NCBI GenBank assembly: GCA_910591455.2
Contig: OU342816.1
Span: forward strand, 16,725,138 to 16,789,137
DNA from: Pholis gunnellus
Taxonomy: Eukaryota; Chordata; Actinopteri; Perciformes; Pholidae
Reading direction: 5' to 3'
DNA: 64,000 bases
The notes below the pieces were generated by a model. It did no database searches and was not told where the DNA came from. It worked only from the letters and a program-made list of their open reading frames with translations. Shown here one piece after another: positions 48,518-61,202 of this stretch; position 1 is the first letter of the stretch, and each line of letters begins with the position of its first letter. Made by a program: the position numbers and the translations under genes.

Positions 48518-50255
48518 CCTTTAATGTTTTCTTTGTGACGTCATTAAGCCCCTCCCTACTGGTATTCAGCCCCTACCCACGACTCCATGGACAGAACAGT
48601 GTCATGATGACATCACGGATTCTCTGCCTTTAATGTTGTCGTTACGTCATTAAGCCCCTCCCTACTGGTATTCAGCCCCTACCCAGGACTCCATGGACAG
48701 AACAGTGTCATGATGACATCACGGATTCTCTGCCTTTAATGTTGTCTTTGTGACGTCATTAAGCCCCTCCCTACTGGTATTCAGCCCCTACCCACGACTC
48801 CATGGACAGAACAGTGTCATGATGACATCACGGATTCTCTGCCTTTAATGTTGTCTTTGTGACATCATTAAGCCCCTCCCTACTGGTATTCAGCCCCTAC
48901 CCACGACTCCATGGACAGAACAGTGTCATGATGACATCACGGATTCTCTGCCTTTAATGTTGTCTTTGTGACGTCATTAAGCCCCTCCCTACTGGTATTC
49001 AGCCCCTACCCACGACTCCATGGACAGAACAGTGTCATGATGACATCACGGATTCTCTGCCTTTAATGTTGTCTTTGTGACATCATTAAGCCCCTCCCTA
49101 CTGGTATTCAGCCCCTACCCACGACTCCATGGACAGAACAGTGTCATGATGACATCACGGATTCTCTGCCTTTAATGTTGTCTTTGTGACGTCATTAAGC
49201 CCCTCCCTACTGGTATTCAGCCCCTACCCACGACTCCATGGACAGAACAGTGTCATGATGACATCACGGATTCTCTGCCGTTAATGTTGTCTTTTGACGT
49301 CATTAAGCCCCTCCCTACTGGTATTCAGCCCCTACCCACGACTCCATGGACAGAACAGTGTCATGATGACATCACGGTTTCTCTGCCTTTAATGTTGTCT
49401 TTGTGACGTCATTAAGCCCCTCCCTACTGGTATTCAGCCCTTACCCACGACTCCATGGACAGAACAGTGTCATGATGACATCACGGATTCTCTGCCTTTA
49501 ATGTTGTCTTTTTGACATCATTAAGCCCCTCCCTACTGGTATTCAGCCCCTACCCACGACTCCATGGACAGAACAGTGTCATGATGACATCACGGATTCT
49601 CTGCCTTTAATGTTGTCTTTGTGACGTCATTAAGCCCCTCCCTACTGGTATTCAGCCCCTACCCACGACTCCATGGACAGAACAGTGTCATGATGACATC
49701 ACGGATTCTCTGCCTTTAATGTTGTCTTTGTGACGTCATTAAGCCCCTCCCTACTGGTATTCAGCCCCTACCCACGACTCCATGGACAGAACAGTGTCAT
49801 GATGACATCACGGATTCTCTGCCTTTAATGTTGTCTTTGTGACGTCATTAAGCCCCTCCCTACTGGTATTCAGCCCCTACCCACGACTCCATGGACAGAA
49901 CAGTGTCATGATGACATCACGGATTCTCTGCCTTTAATGTTGTCTTTGTGACGTCATTAAGCCCCTCCCTACTGGTATTCAGCCCCTACCCACGACTCCA
50001 TGGACAGAACAGTGTCATGATGACATCACGGATTCTCTGCCTTTAATGTTGTCTTTGTGACGTCATTAAGCCCCTCCCTACTGGTATTCAGACCCTACCC
50101 ACGACTCCATGGACAGAACAGTGTCATGATGACATCACGGATTCTCTGCCTTTAATGTTGTCTTTGTGACGTCATTAAGCCCCTCCCTACTGGTATTCAG
50201 CCCCTACCCACGACTCCATGGACAGAACAGTGTCATGATGACATCACGGATTCTC
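48518..50255 (+). repeat. A19: 109-bp minisatellite, 16 copies
   Basis: The first unit has TTTTCT and the second has GTCGTTACGTC (TTACGTCA at 48642-48649). GACATCATT occurs in three units (near 48861, 49080 and 49514), removing the CRE CpG. Others have GCCGTTAATG with a 1-bp loss (GTCTTTTGACG) near 49290, CACGGTTTC near 49377 and CAGACCCTACCC near 50090. Confidence 0.96.
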
Positions 50256-51043
50256 AGAAGCGTTTCAAAAAAAGGGCGTTTCAAAAAAAGGGGGACGGAA
50301 GAAATAGTGGAACTAGAAAATGCATTTCCTGCTGAAAATGCGTTGGAATGCTAAAAGCTGAAATTAATTGCAAAAACATTGCTGAAAATAGATATCCAAT
50401 TAAAAAAAAATTGCAAAAAGCTTAATAATTCAAAAAGTTTAAAGATTACTAATGGCTGAAAATACAGAAATGGGAGACTACCTGTCTGAAAAATGTTGTA
50501 GCCTGAAAGCATTTAAACTGCACTGCTGAAAACCCTTCTAGTTGAAATGTTTAACTATGGTGTCTGTAGCTGAAAGTATGAGAAAGAAGAAGGCTTTGAA
50601 AGTTGAAGAAGTTTAAGAGGATTTGAAGATTTTCTCCAGATATCCAATTAAAAAAAGATTGCAAAAAGCTGAATAATTCAAAGTTTAAAGCTTACAAATA
50701 TGAAAAGTCATATCACTCCTCTCCTGAAAGAGCTGAACATTTTAATATTTGAATGGTTTCTGTGGCTTAAAAAATGTCAGCAGTAGTGATATTTGTTTTA
50801 GTAGTAGTAGAAGTTGTAGTTCTAGTAGAAGTATTATAAGTAGTAGAAGTATTAGTAGCATTAGAATAAGTGTGTGTGTGGGGGGTCCTCTAAAAGTATC
50901 CAAGACCTGAATGACTGAATGAGAGACACAGAGAGAGAGAGAGAAGTGTATGTGTGCGTGTGTCTGTGAGTCTGTGTGTTTATCAACATTGCTGATTACC
51001 TTAATCACGAACACCTGTGTGCCAGCAGCCTGTTCATGGAGAA
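50256..51043 (+). repeat. B19: AT-rich spacer, 788 bp
   Basis: It has GATTACTAATGG, shared with B22 and B24, and GCAGTAGTGATA, a private CpG loss. Confidence 0.96.
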
Positions 51044-51717
51044 CAGACAGGCAGACAGACAGTTACATGGACTGAGTGAGTGTGAGAGAGAGACAGACAG
51101 CCAGACAGACAGTTATATGACTAAGTGAGTGTGAGAGAGAGACAGACAGGCAGACAGACAGTTAGATGACTGAGTGAGTGTGAGAGAGAGACAGGCAGGC
51201 AGACAGACAGTTATATGTACTGAGTGAGTGAGTGAGACAGGCAGACAGACAGTTATATGTACTGAGTGAGTGAGTGAGACAGACAGCCAGACAGACAGTT
51301 AGATGACTGAGTGAGTGTGAGAGAGAGACAGACAGGCAGACAGACAGTTAGATGACTGAGTGAGTGTGAGAGAGAGACAGGCAGGCAGACAGACAGTTAT
51401 ATGTACTGAGTGAGTGAGTGAGACAGGCAGACAGACAGTTATATGTACTGAGTGAGTGAGACAGGCAGACAGACAGTTATATGTACTGAGTGAGTGAGTG
51501 AGACAGACAGCCAGACAGACAGTTAGATGACTGAGTGAGTGTGAGAGAGAGACAGGCAGGCAGACAGACAGTTATATGTACTGAGTGAGTGAGTGAGACA
51601 GGCAGACAGACAGTAATATGTACTGACTGAGTGAGTGAGACAGGCAGACAGACAGATATATGTACTGACTGAGTAAGTGAGACAGGCAGACGGAGTTATA
51701 TGTACTTATATGTATAT
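51044..51717 (+). repeat. C19: longest C block, 15 units, with abnormal 3' end
   Basis: It is 674 bp. An inner run of 46, 38 and 42-bp units is added. The terminal unit does not end in GAGTGAGTGAG; it reads TGTACTTATATGTATAT and runs straight into GTCTTTGTGACG of the next A array. Confidence 0.94.
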
Positions 51718-52358
51718 GTCTTTGTGACGTCATTAAGCCCCTCCCTACTGGTATTCAGCCCCTACCCACGACTCCATGGACAGAACAGTGTCATGATGAC
51801 ATCACGGATTCTCTGCCTTTAATGTTGTCTTTGTGACGTCATTAAGCCCCTCCCTACTGGTATTCAGCCCCTACCCACGACTCCATGGACAGAACAGTGT
51901 CATGATGACATCACGGATTCTCTGCCTTTAATGTTGTCTTTGTGACGTCATTAAGCCCCTCCCTACTGGTATTCAGCCCCTACCCACGACTCCATGGACA
52001 GAACAGTGTCATGATGACATCACGGATTCTCTGCCTTTAATGTTGTCTTTGTGATGTCATTAAGCCCCTCCCTACTGGTATTCAGCCCCTACCCACGACT
52101 CCATGGACAGAACAGTGTCATGATGACATCACGGATTCTCTGCCTTTAATGTTGTCTTTGTGACGTCATTAAGCCCCTCCCTACTGGTATTCAGCCCCTA
52201 CCCACGACTCCATGGACAGAACAGTGTCATGATGACATCACGGATTCTCTTTCTTTAATGTTGTCTTTGTGACGTCATTAAGCCCCTCCCTACTGCTATT
52301 CAGCCCCTACCCACGACTCCATAGACAGAACAGTGTCATGATGACATCACGGATTCTC
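51718..52358 (+). repeat. A20: 109-bp minisatellite, 6 copies, first unit truncated
   Basis: The first unit lacks its initial CCTTTAATGTT, the only C/A junction in the window that is broken. One CRE is TGATGTCA (52052-52059). The last unit has CTCTTTCTTTAATG, ACTGCTATTC and CCATAGACAG, identical to the last unit of A21. Confidence 0.95.
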
Positions 52359-53142
52359 AGAAGCGTTTCAAAAAAAGGGCGTTTCAAAAAAAGGGGGACG
52401 GAAGAAATAGTGGAACTAGAAAATGCATTTCCTGCTGAAAATGCGTTGGAATGCTAAAAGCTGAAATTAATTGCAAAAACATTGCCGAAAATAGATATCC
52501 AATTAAAAAAAAATTGCAAAAAGCTTAATAATTCAAAAAGTTTAAAGATTACAAATGGCTGAAAATACAGAAATGGGAGACTACCTGTCTGAAAAATGTT
52601 GTAGCCTGAAAGCATTTAAACTGCACTGCTGAAAACCCTTCTAGTTGAAATGTTTAACTATGGTGTCTGTAGCTGAAAGTATGAGAAAGAAGAAGGCTTT
52701 GAAAGTTGAAGAAGTTTAAGAGGATTTGAAGATTTTCTCCAGATATCCAATTAAAAAAAGATTGCAAAAAGCTGAATAATTCAAAGTTTAAAGCTTACAA
52801 ATATGAAAAGTCATATCACTCCTCTCCTGAAAGAGCTGAACATTTTAATATTTGAATGGTTTCTGTGGCTTAAAAAATGTCAGCAGTAGCGATATTTGTT
52901 TTAGTAGTAGTAGAAGTTGTAGTTCTAGTAGAAGTATTATAAGTAGTAGAAGTATTAGTAGCATTAGAATAAGTGTGTGTGTGGGGGGTCCTCTAAAAGT
53001 ATCCAAGACCTGAATGACTGAATGAGAGACACAGAGAGAGAGAGAGAAGTGTATGTGTGCGTGTGTCTGTGAGTGTGTTTATCAACATTGCTGATTACCT
53101 TAATCACGAACACCTGTGTGCCAGCAGCCTGTTCATGGAGAA
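52359..53142 (+). repeat. B20: AT-rich spacer, 784 bp
   Basis: It shares ATTGCCGAAAATAG with B21. It is 4 bp short in the GT tail (GTGAGTGTGTTTATC), which destroys the minus-strand frame seen elsewhere. Confidence 0.96.
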
Positions 53143-53631
53143 CAGACAGGCAGACAGACAGTTACATGGACTGAGTGAGTGTGAGAGAGAGACAGACAGC
53201 CAGACAGACAGCTAGATGACTGAGTGAGTGTGAGAGAGAGACAGACAGGCAGACAGACAGTTAGATGACTGAGTGAGTGTGAGAGAGAGACAGGCAGGCA
53301 GCCAGACAGTTATATGTACTGAGTGAGTGAGTGAGACAGGCAGACAGACAGTTATATGTACTGAGTGAGTGAGACAGGCAGACAGACAGTTATATGTACT
53401 GAGTGAGTGAGTGAGACAGACAGCCAGACAGACAGTTAGATGACTGAGTGAGTGTGAGAGAGAGAGACAGGCAGGCAGACAGACAGTTAGATGACTGAGT
53501 GAGTGAGTGAGACAGGCAGACAGACAGTAATATGTACTGACTGAGTGAGTGAGACAGGCAGACAGACAGATATATGTACTGACTGAGTAAGTGAGACAGG
53601 CAGACGGAGTTATATGTACTGAGTGAGTGAG
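53143..53631 (+). repeat. C20: purine-rich minisatellite, 11 units
   Basis: It is 489 bp. It shares CAGCTAGATGAC, GGCAGGCAGCCAGACAG and a 51-bp unit with an extra GA with C21. A 45-bp hybrid unit joins the GATGACTG class to a GAGTGAGTGAG end. Confidence 0.94.
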
Positions 53632-54828
53632 CCTTTAATGTTGTCTTTGTGACGTCATTAAGCCCCTCCCTACTGGTATTCAGCCCCTACCCACGACTCC
53701 ATGGACAGAACAGTGTCATGATGACATCACGGATTCTCTGCCTTTAATGTTGTCTTTGTGACGTCATTAAGCCCCTCCCTACTGGTATTCAGCCCCTACC
53801 CACGACTCCATGGACAGAACAGTGTCATGATGACATCACGGATTCTCTGCCTTTAATGTTGTCTTTGTGACGTCATTAAGCCCCTCCCTACTGGTATTCA
53901 GCCCCTACCCACGACTCCATGGACAGAACAGTGTCATGATGACATCACGGATTCTCTGCCTTTAATGTTGTCTTTGTGACGTCATTAAGCCCCTCCCTAC
54001 TGGTATTCAGCCCCTACCCACGACTCCATGGACAGAACAGTGTCATGATGACATCACGGATTCTCTGCCTTTAATGTTGTCTTTGTGACGTCATTAAGCT
54101 CCTCCCTACTGGTATTCAGCCCCTACCCAGGACTCCATGGACAGAACAGTGTCATGATGACATCACGGATTCTCTGCCTTTAATGTTGTCTTTGTGACGT
54201 CATTAAGCCCCTCCCTACTGGTATTCAGCCCCTACCCACGACTCCATGGACAGAACAGTGTCATGATGACATCACGGATTCTCTGCCTTCAAAGTTGTCT
54301 TTGTGACGTCATTAAGCCCCTCCCTACTGGTATTCAGCCCCTACCCACGACTCCATGGACAGAACAGTGTCATGATGACATCACGGATTCTCTGCCTTTA
54401 ATGTTGTCTTTGTGACGTCATTAAGCCCCTCCCTACTGGTATTCAGCCCCTACCCACGACTCCATGGACAGAACAGTGTCATGATGACATCACGGATTCT
54501 CTGCCTTTAATGTTGTCTTTGTGACGTCATTAAGCCCCTCCCTACTGGTATTCAGCCCCTACCCACGACTCCATGGACAGAACAGTGTCATGATGACATC
54601 ACGGATTCTCTGCCTTTAATGTTGTCTTTGTGACGTCATTAAGCCCCTCCCTACTGGTATTCAGCCCCTACCCACGACTCCATGGACAGAACAGTGTCAT
54701 GATGACATCACGGATTCTCTTTCTTTAATGTTGTCTTTGTGACGTCATTAAGCCCCTCCCTACTGCTATTCAGCCCCTACCCACGACTCCATAGACAGAA
54801 CAGTGTCATGATGACATCACGGATTCTC
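53632..54828 (+). repeat. A21: 109-bp minisatellite, 11 copies
   Basis: Variants are AAGCTCCTCC near 54099, CCCAGGACT near 54129 and GCCTTCAAAGTTG near 54290. The last unit is the CTCTTTCTTTAATG/ACTGCTATTC type, as in A20. Confidence 0.96.
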
Positions 54829-55614
54829 AGAAGCGTTTCAAAAAAAGGGCGTTTCAAAAAAAGGGGGACGGAAGAAATAGTGGAACTAGAAAATGCATTT
54901 CCTGCTGAAAATGCGTTGGAATGCTAAAAGCTGAAATTAATTGCAAAAACATTGCCGAAAATAGATATCCAATTAAAAAAAAATTGCAAAAAGCTTAATA
55001 ATTCAAAAAGTTTAAAGATTACAAATGGCTGAAAATACAGAAATGGGAGACTACCTGTCTGAAAAATGTTGTAGCCTGAAAGCATTTAAACTGCACTGCT
55101 GAAAACCCTTCTAGTTGAAATGTTTAACTATGGTGTCTGTAGCTGAAAGTATGAGAAAGAAGAAGGCTTTGAAAGTTGAAGAAGTTTAAGAGGATTTGAA
55201 GATTTTCTCCAGATATCCAATTAAAAAAAGATTGCAAAAAGCTGAATAATTCAAAGTTTAAAGATTACAAATATGAAAAGTCATATCACTCCTCTCCTGA
55301 AAGAGCTGAACATTTTAATATTTGAATGGTTTCTGTGGCTTAAAAAATGTCAGCAGTAGCGATATTTGTTTTAGTAGTAGTAGAAGTTGTAGTTCTAGTA
55401 GAAGTATTATAAGTAGTAGAAGTATTAGTAGCATTAGAATAAGTGTGTGTGTGGGGGGTCCTCTAAAAGTATCCAAGACCTGAATGACTGAATGAGAGAC
55501 ACAGAGAGAGAGAGAGAAGTGTATGTGTGCGTGTGTCTGTGAGTCTGTGTTTATCAACATTGCTGATTACCTTAATCACGAACACCTGTGTGCCAGCAGC
55601 CTGTTCATGGAGAA
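54829..55614 (+). repeat. B21: AT-rich spacer, 786 bp
   Basis: It shares ATTGCCGAAAATAG with B20. TTAAAGATTACAAATATG in the second internal repeat looks converted by the first. It is 2 bp short in the GT tail. Confidence 0.96.
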
Positions 55615-56153
55615 CAGACAGGCAGACAGACAGTTACATGGACTGAGTGAGTGTGAGAGAGAGACAGACAGCCAGACAGACAGCTAGATGACTGAGTGAG
55701 TGTGAGAGAGAGACAGACAGGCAGACAGACAGTTAGATGACTGAGTGAGTGTGAGAGAGAGACAGGCAGGCAGCCAGACAGTTATATGTACTGAGTGAGT
55801 GAGTGAGACAGGCAGACAGACAGTTATATGTACTGAGTGAGTGAGACAGGCAGACAGACAGTTATATGTACTGAGTGAGTGAGTGAGACAGACAGCCAGA
55901 CAGACAGTTAGATGACTGAGTGAGTGTGAGAGAGAGAGACAGGCAGGCAGACAGACAGTTAGATGACTGAGTGAGTGTGAGAGAGAGACAGGCAGGCAGA
56001 CAGACAGTTATATGTACTGAGTGAGTGAGTGAGACAGGCAGACAGACAGTAATATGTACTGACTGAGTGAGTGAGACAGGCAGACAGACAGATATATGTA
56101 CTGACTGATTAAGTGAGACAGGCAGACGGAGTTATATGTACTGAGTGAGTGAG
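55615..56153 (+). repeat. C21: purine-rich minisatellite, 12 units
   Basis: It is 539 bp and follows C20 up to the 51-bp unit. It then has an intact 49-bp and 46-bp unit where C20 has one hybrid unit. The penultimate unit has GACTGATTAAG. Confidence 0.94.
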
Positions 56154-58218
56154 CCTTTAATGTTGTCTTTGTGACGTCATTAAGCCCCTCCCTACTGGTA
56201 TTCAGCCCCTACCCACGACTCCATGGACAGAACAGTGTCATGATGACATCACGGATTCTCTGCCTTTAATGTTGTCTTTGTGACGTCATTAAGCCCCTCC
56301 CTACTGGTATTCAGCCCCTACCCACGACTCCATGGACAGAACAGTGTCATGATGACATCACGGATTCTCTGCCTTTAATGTTGTCTTTGTGACGTCATTA
56401 AGCCCCTCCCTACTGGTATTCAGCCCCTACCCACGACTCCATGGACAGAACAGTGTCATGATGACATCACGGATTCTCTGCCTTTAATGTTGTCTTTGTG
56501 ACGTCATTGAGCCCCTCCCTACTGGTATTCAGCCCTTACCCACGACTCCATGGACAGAACAGTGTCATGATGACATCACGGATTCTGCCTTTAATGTTGT
56601 CTTTGTGACGTCATTAAGCCCCTCCCTACTGGTATTCAGCCCCTACCCACGACTCCATGGACAGAACAGTGTCATGATGACATCACGGATTCTCTGCCTT
56701 TAATGTTGTCTTTGTGACGTCATTAAGCCCCTCCCTACTGGTATTCAGCCCCTACCCAGGACTCCATGGACAGAACAGTGTCATGATGACATCACGGATT
56801 CTCTGCCTTTAATGTTGTCTTTGTGACGTCATTAAGCCCCTCCCTACTGGTATTCAGCCCCTACCCACGACTCCATGGACAGAACAGTGTCATGATGACA
56901 TCACGGATTCTCTGCCTTTAATGTTGTCTTTGTGACGTCATTAAGCCCCTCCCTACTGGTATTCAGCCCCTACCCACGACTCCATGGACAGAACAGTGTC
57001 ATGATGACATCACGGATTCTCTGCCTTTAATGTTGTCTTTGTGACGTCATTAAGCCCCTCCCTACTGGTATTCAGCCCCTACCCATGACTCCATGGACAG
57101 AACAGTGTCATGATGACATCACGGATTCTCTGCCTTTAATGTTGTCTTTGTGACGTCATTAAGCCCCTCCCTACTGGTATTCAGCCCCTACCCAGGACTC
57201 CATGGAAAGAACAGTGTCATGATGACATCACGGATTCTCTGCCTTTAATGTTGTCTTTGTGACGTCATTAAGCCCCTCCCTACTGGTATTCAGCCCCTAC
57301 CCACGACTCCATGGACAGAACAGTGTCATGATGACATCACGGATTCTCTGCCTTTAATGTTGTCTTTGTGACGTCATTAAGCCCCTCCCTACTGGTATTC
57401 AGCCCCTACCCACGACTCCATGGACAGAACAGTGTCATGATGACATCACGGATTCTCTGCCTTTAATGTTGTCTTTGTGACGTCATTAAGCCCCTCCCTA
57501 CTGGTATTCAGCCCCTACCCACGACTCCATGGACAGAACAGTGTCATGATGACATCACGGATTCTCTGCCTTTAATGTTGTCTTTGTGACGTCATTAAGC
57601 CCCTCCCTACTGGTATTCAGCCCCTACCCACGACTCCATGGACAGAACAGTGTCATGATGACATCACGGATTCTCTGCCTTTAATGTTGTCTTTGTGACG
57701 TCATTGAGCCCCTCCCTACTGGTATTCAGCCCCTACCCACGACTCCATGGACAGAACAGTGTCATGATGCCATCACAGATTCTGCCTTTAATGTTGTCTT
57801 TGTGACGTCATTAAGCCCCTCCCTACTGGTATTCAGCCCCTACCCACGACTCCATGGACAGAACAGTGTCATGATGACATCACGGATTCTCTGCCTTTAA
57901 TGTTGTCTTTGTGACGTCATTAAGCCCCTCCCTACTGGTATTCAGCCCCTACCCACGACTCCATGGACAGAACAGTGTCATGATGACATCACGGATTCTC
58001 TGCCTTTAATGTTGTCTTTGTGACGTCATTAAGCCCCTCCCTACTGGTATTCAGCCCCTACCCACGACTCCATGGACAGAACAGTGTCATGATGACATCA
58101 CGGATTCTCTGCCTTTAATGTTGTCTTTGTGACGTCATTAAGCCCCTCCCTACTGGTATTCAGCCCCTACCCACGACTCCATGGACAGAACAGTGTCATG
58201 ATGACATCACGGATTCTC
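56154..58218 (+). repeat. A22: 109-bp minisatellite, 19 copies, internal 11-unit repeat
   Basis: CATTGAGCCC followed by a 2-bp-shortened GATTCTGCC occurs at about 56509-56587 and again at 57706-57783. The distance is 1,197 bp, or 11 units less the 2-bp deletion, which indicates an 11-unit segmental duplication. Other variants are CCCATGACT near 57084, CATGGAAAGAAC near 57206 and GATGCCATCACAG near 57769. Confidence 0.96.
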
Positions 58219-59003
58219 AGAAGCGTTTCAAAAAAAGGGCGTTTCAAAAAAAGGGGGACGGAAGAAATAGTGGAACTAGAAAATGCATTTCCTGCTGAAA
58301 ATGCGTTGGAATGCTAAAAGCTGAAATTAATTGCAAAAACATTGCTGAAAATAGATATCCAATTAAAAAAAAATTGCAAAAAGCTTAATAATTCAAAAAG
58401 TTTAAAGATTACTAATGGCTGAAAATACAGAAATGGGAGACTACCTGTCTGAAAAATGTTGTAGCCTGAAAGCATTTAAACTGCACTGCTGAAAACCCTT
58501 CTAGTTGAAATGTTTAACTATGGTGTCTGTAGCTGAAAGTATGAGAAAGAAGGCTTTGAAAGTTGAAGAAGTTTAAGAGGATTTGAAGATTTTCTCCAGA
58601 TATCCAATTAAAAAAAGATTGCAAAAAGCTGAATAATTCAAAGTTTAAAGCTTACAAATATGAAAAGTCATATCACTCCTCTCCTGAAAGAGCTGAACAT
58701 TTTAATATTTGAATGGTTTCTGTGGCTTAAAAAATGTCAGCAGTAGCGATATTTGTTTTAGTAGTAGTAGAAGTTGTAGTTCTAGTAGAAGTATTATAAG
58801 TAGTAGAAGTATTAGTAGCATTAGAATAAGTGTGTGTGTGGGGGGTCCTCTAAAAGTATCCAAGACCTGAATGACTGAATGAGAGACACAGAGAGAGAGA
58901 GAGAAGTGTATGTGTGCGTGTGTCTGTGAGTCTGTGTGTTTATCAACATTGCTGATTACCTTAATCACGAACACCTGTGTGCCAGCAGCCTGTTCATGGA
59001 GAA
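58219..59003 (+). repeat. B22: AT-rich spacer, 785 bp
   Basis: It has GATTACTAATGG and a 3-bp loss in GAGAAAGAAGGCT. Confidence 0.96.
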
Positions 59004-59544
59004 CAGACAGGCAGACAGACAGTTACATGGACTGAGTGAGTGTGAGAGAGAGACAGACAGCCAGACAGACAGTTAGATGACTGAGTGAGTGTGAGAGAGA
59101 GACAGACAGGCAGACAGACAGTTAGATGACTGAGTGAGTGTGAGAGAGAGACAGGCAGGCAGACAGACAGTTATATGTACTGAGTGAGTGAGTGAGTGAG
59201 ACAGGCAGACAGACGGTTATATGTACTGAGTGAGTGAGACAGGCAGACAGACAGTTATATGTACTGAGTGAGTGAGTGAGACAGACAGCCAGACAGACAA
59301 TTAGATGACTGAGTGAGTGTGAGAGAGAGACAGACAGGCAGACAGACAGTTAGATGACTGAGTGAGTGTGAGAGAGAGACAGGCAGGCAGACAGACAGTT
59401 ATATGTACTGAGTGAGTGAGTGAGACAGGCAGACAGACAGTAATATGTACTGACTGAGTGAGTGAGACAGGCAGACAGACAGATATATGTACTGACTGAG
59501 TAAGTGAGACAGGCAGACGGAGTTATATGTACTGAGTGAGTGAG
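59004..59544 (+). repeat. C22: purine-rich minisatellite, 12 units
   Basis: It is 541 bp. One short unit has an extra GAGT. Private changes are GACAGACGGTTATATG and CAGACAATTAGATG. Confidence 0.94.
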
Positions 59545-60414
59545 CCTTTAATGTTGTCTTTGTGACGTCATTAAGCCCCTCCCGACTGGTATTCAGCCCC
59601 TACCCACGACTCCATGGACAGAACAGTGTCATGATGACATCACGGATTCTCTGCCTTTAATGTTGTCTTTGTGACGTCATTAAGCCCCTCCCTACTGGTA
59701 TTCAGCCCCTACCCACGACTCCATGGACAGAACAGTGTCATGATGACATCACGGATTCTCTGCCTTTAATGTTGTCTTTGTGACGTCATTAAGCCCCTCC
59801 CTACTGGTATTCAGCCCCTACCCACGACTCCATGGACAGAACAGTGTCATGATGACATCACGGATTCTCTGCCTTTAATGTTGTCTTTGTGACGTCATTA
59901 AGCCCCTCCCTACTGGTATTCAGCCCCTACCCACGACTCCATGGACAGAACAGTGTCATGATGACATCACGGATTCTCTGCCTTTAATGTTGTCTTTGTG
60001 ACATCATTAAGCCCCTCCCTACTGGTATTCAGCCCCTACCCACGACTCCATGGACAGAACAGTGTCATGATGACATCACGGATTCTCTGCCTTTAATGTT
60101 GTCTTTGTGACGTCATTAAGCCCCTCCCTACTGGTATTCAGCCCCTACCCACGACTCCATGGACAGAACAGTGTCATGATGACATCACGGATTCTCTGCC
60201 TTTAATGTTGTCTTTGTGACGTCATTAAGCCCCTCCCTACTGGTATTCAGCCCCTACCCACGACTCCATGGACAGAACAGTGTCATGATGACATCACGGA
60301 TTCTCTGCCTTCAATGTTGTCTTTGTGACGTCATTAAGCCCCTCCCTACTGGTATTCAGCCCCTACCCACGACTCCATGGACAGAACAGTGTCATGATGA
60401 CATCACGGATTCTC
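59545..60414 (+). repeat. A23: 109-bp minisatellite, 8 copies
   Basis: The first unit has CTCCCGACTGG. The CRE is TGACATCA at about 60000. The last unit has GCCTTCAATG, which removes a stop codon and opens a longer artefactual frame across the A/B junction. Confidence 0.96.
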
Positions 60415-61202
60415 AGAAGCGTTTCAAAAAAAGGGCGTTTCAAAAAAAGGGGGACGGAAGAAATAGTGGAACTAGAAAATGCATTTCCTGCTGAAAATGC
60501 GTTGGAATGCTAAAAGCTGAAATTAATTGCAAAAACATTGCTGAAAATAGATATCCAATTAAAAAAAAATTGCAAAAAGCTTAATAATTCAAAAAGTTTA
60601 AAGATTACCAATGGCTGAAAATACAGAAATGGGAGACTACCTGTCTGAAAAATGTTGTAGCCTGAAAGCATTTAAACTGCACTGCTGAAAACCCTTCTAG
60701 TTGAAATGTTTAACTATGGTGTCTGTAGCTGAAAGTATGAGAAAGAAGAAGGCTTTGAAAGTTGAAGAAGTTTAAGAGGATTTGAAGATTTTCTCCAGAT
60801 ATCCAATTAAAAAAAGATTGCAAAAAGCTGAATAATTCAAAGTTTAAAGCTTACAAATATGAAAAGTCATATCACTCCTCTCCTGAAAGAGCTGAACATT
60901 TTAATATTTGAATGGTTTCTGTGGCTTAAAAAATGTCAGCAGTAGCGATATTTGTTTTAGTAGTAGTAGAAGTTGTAGTTCTAGTAGAAGTATTATAAGT
61001 AGTAGAAGTATTAGTAGCATTAGAATAAGTGTGTGTGTGGGGGGTCCTCTAAAAGTATCCAAGACCTGAATGACTGAATGAGAGACACAGAGAGAGAGAG
61101 AGAAGTGTATGTGTGCGTGTGTCTGTGAGTCTGTGTGTTTATCAACATTGCTGATTACCTTAATCACGAACACCTGTGTGCCAGCAGCCTGTTCATGGAG
61201 AA
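60415..61202 (+). repeat. B23: AT-rich spacer, 788 bp
   Basis: It is the consensus form with GATTACCAATGG as a private change. Confidence 0.96.
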
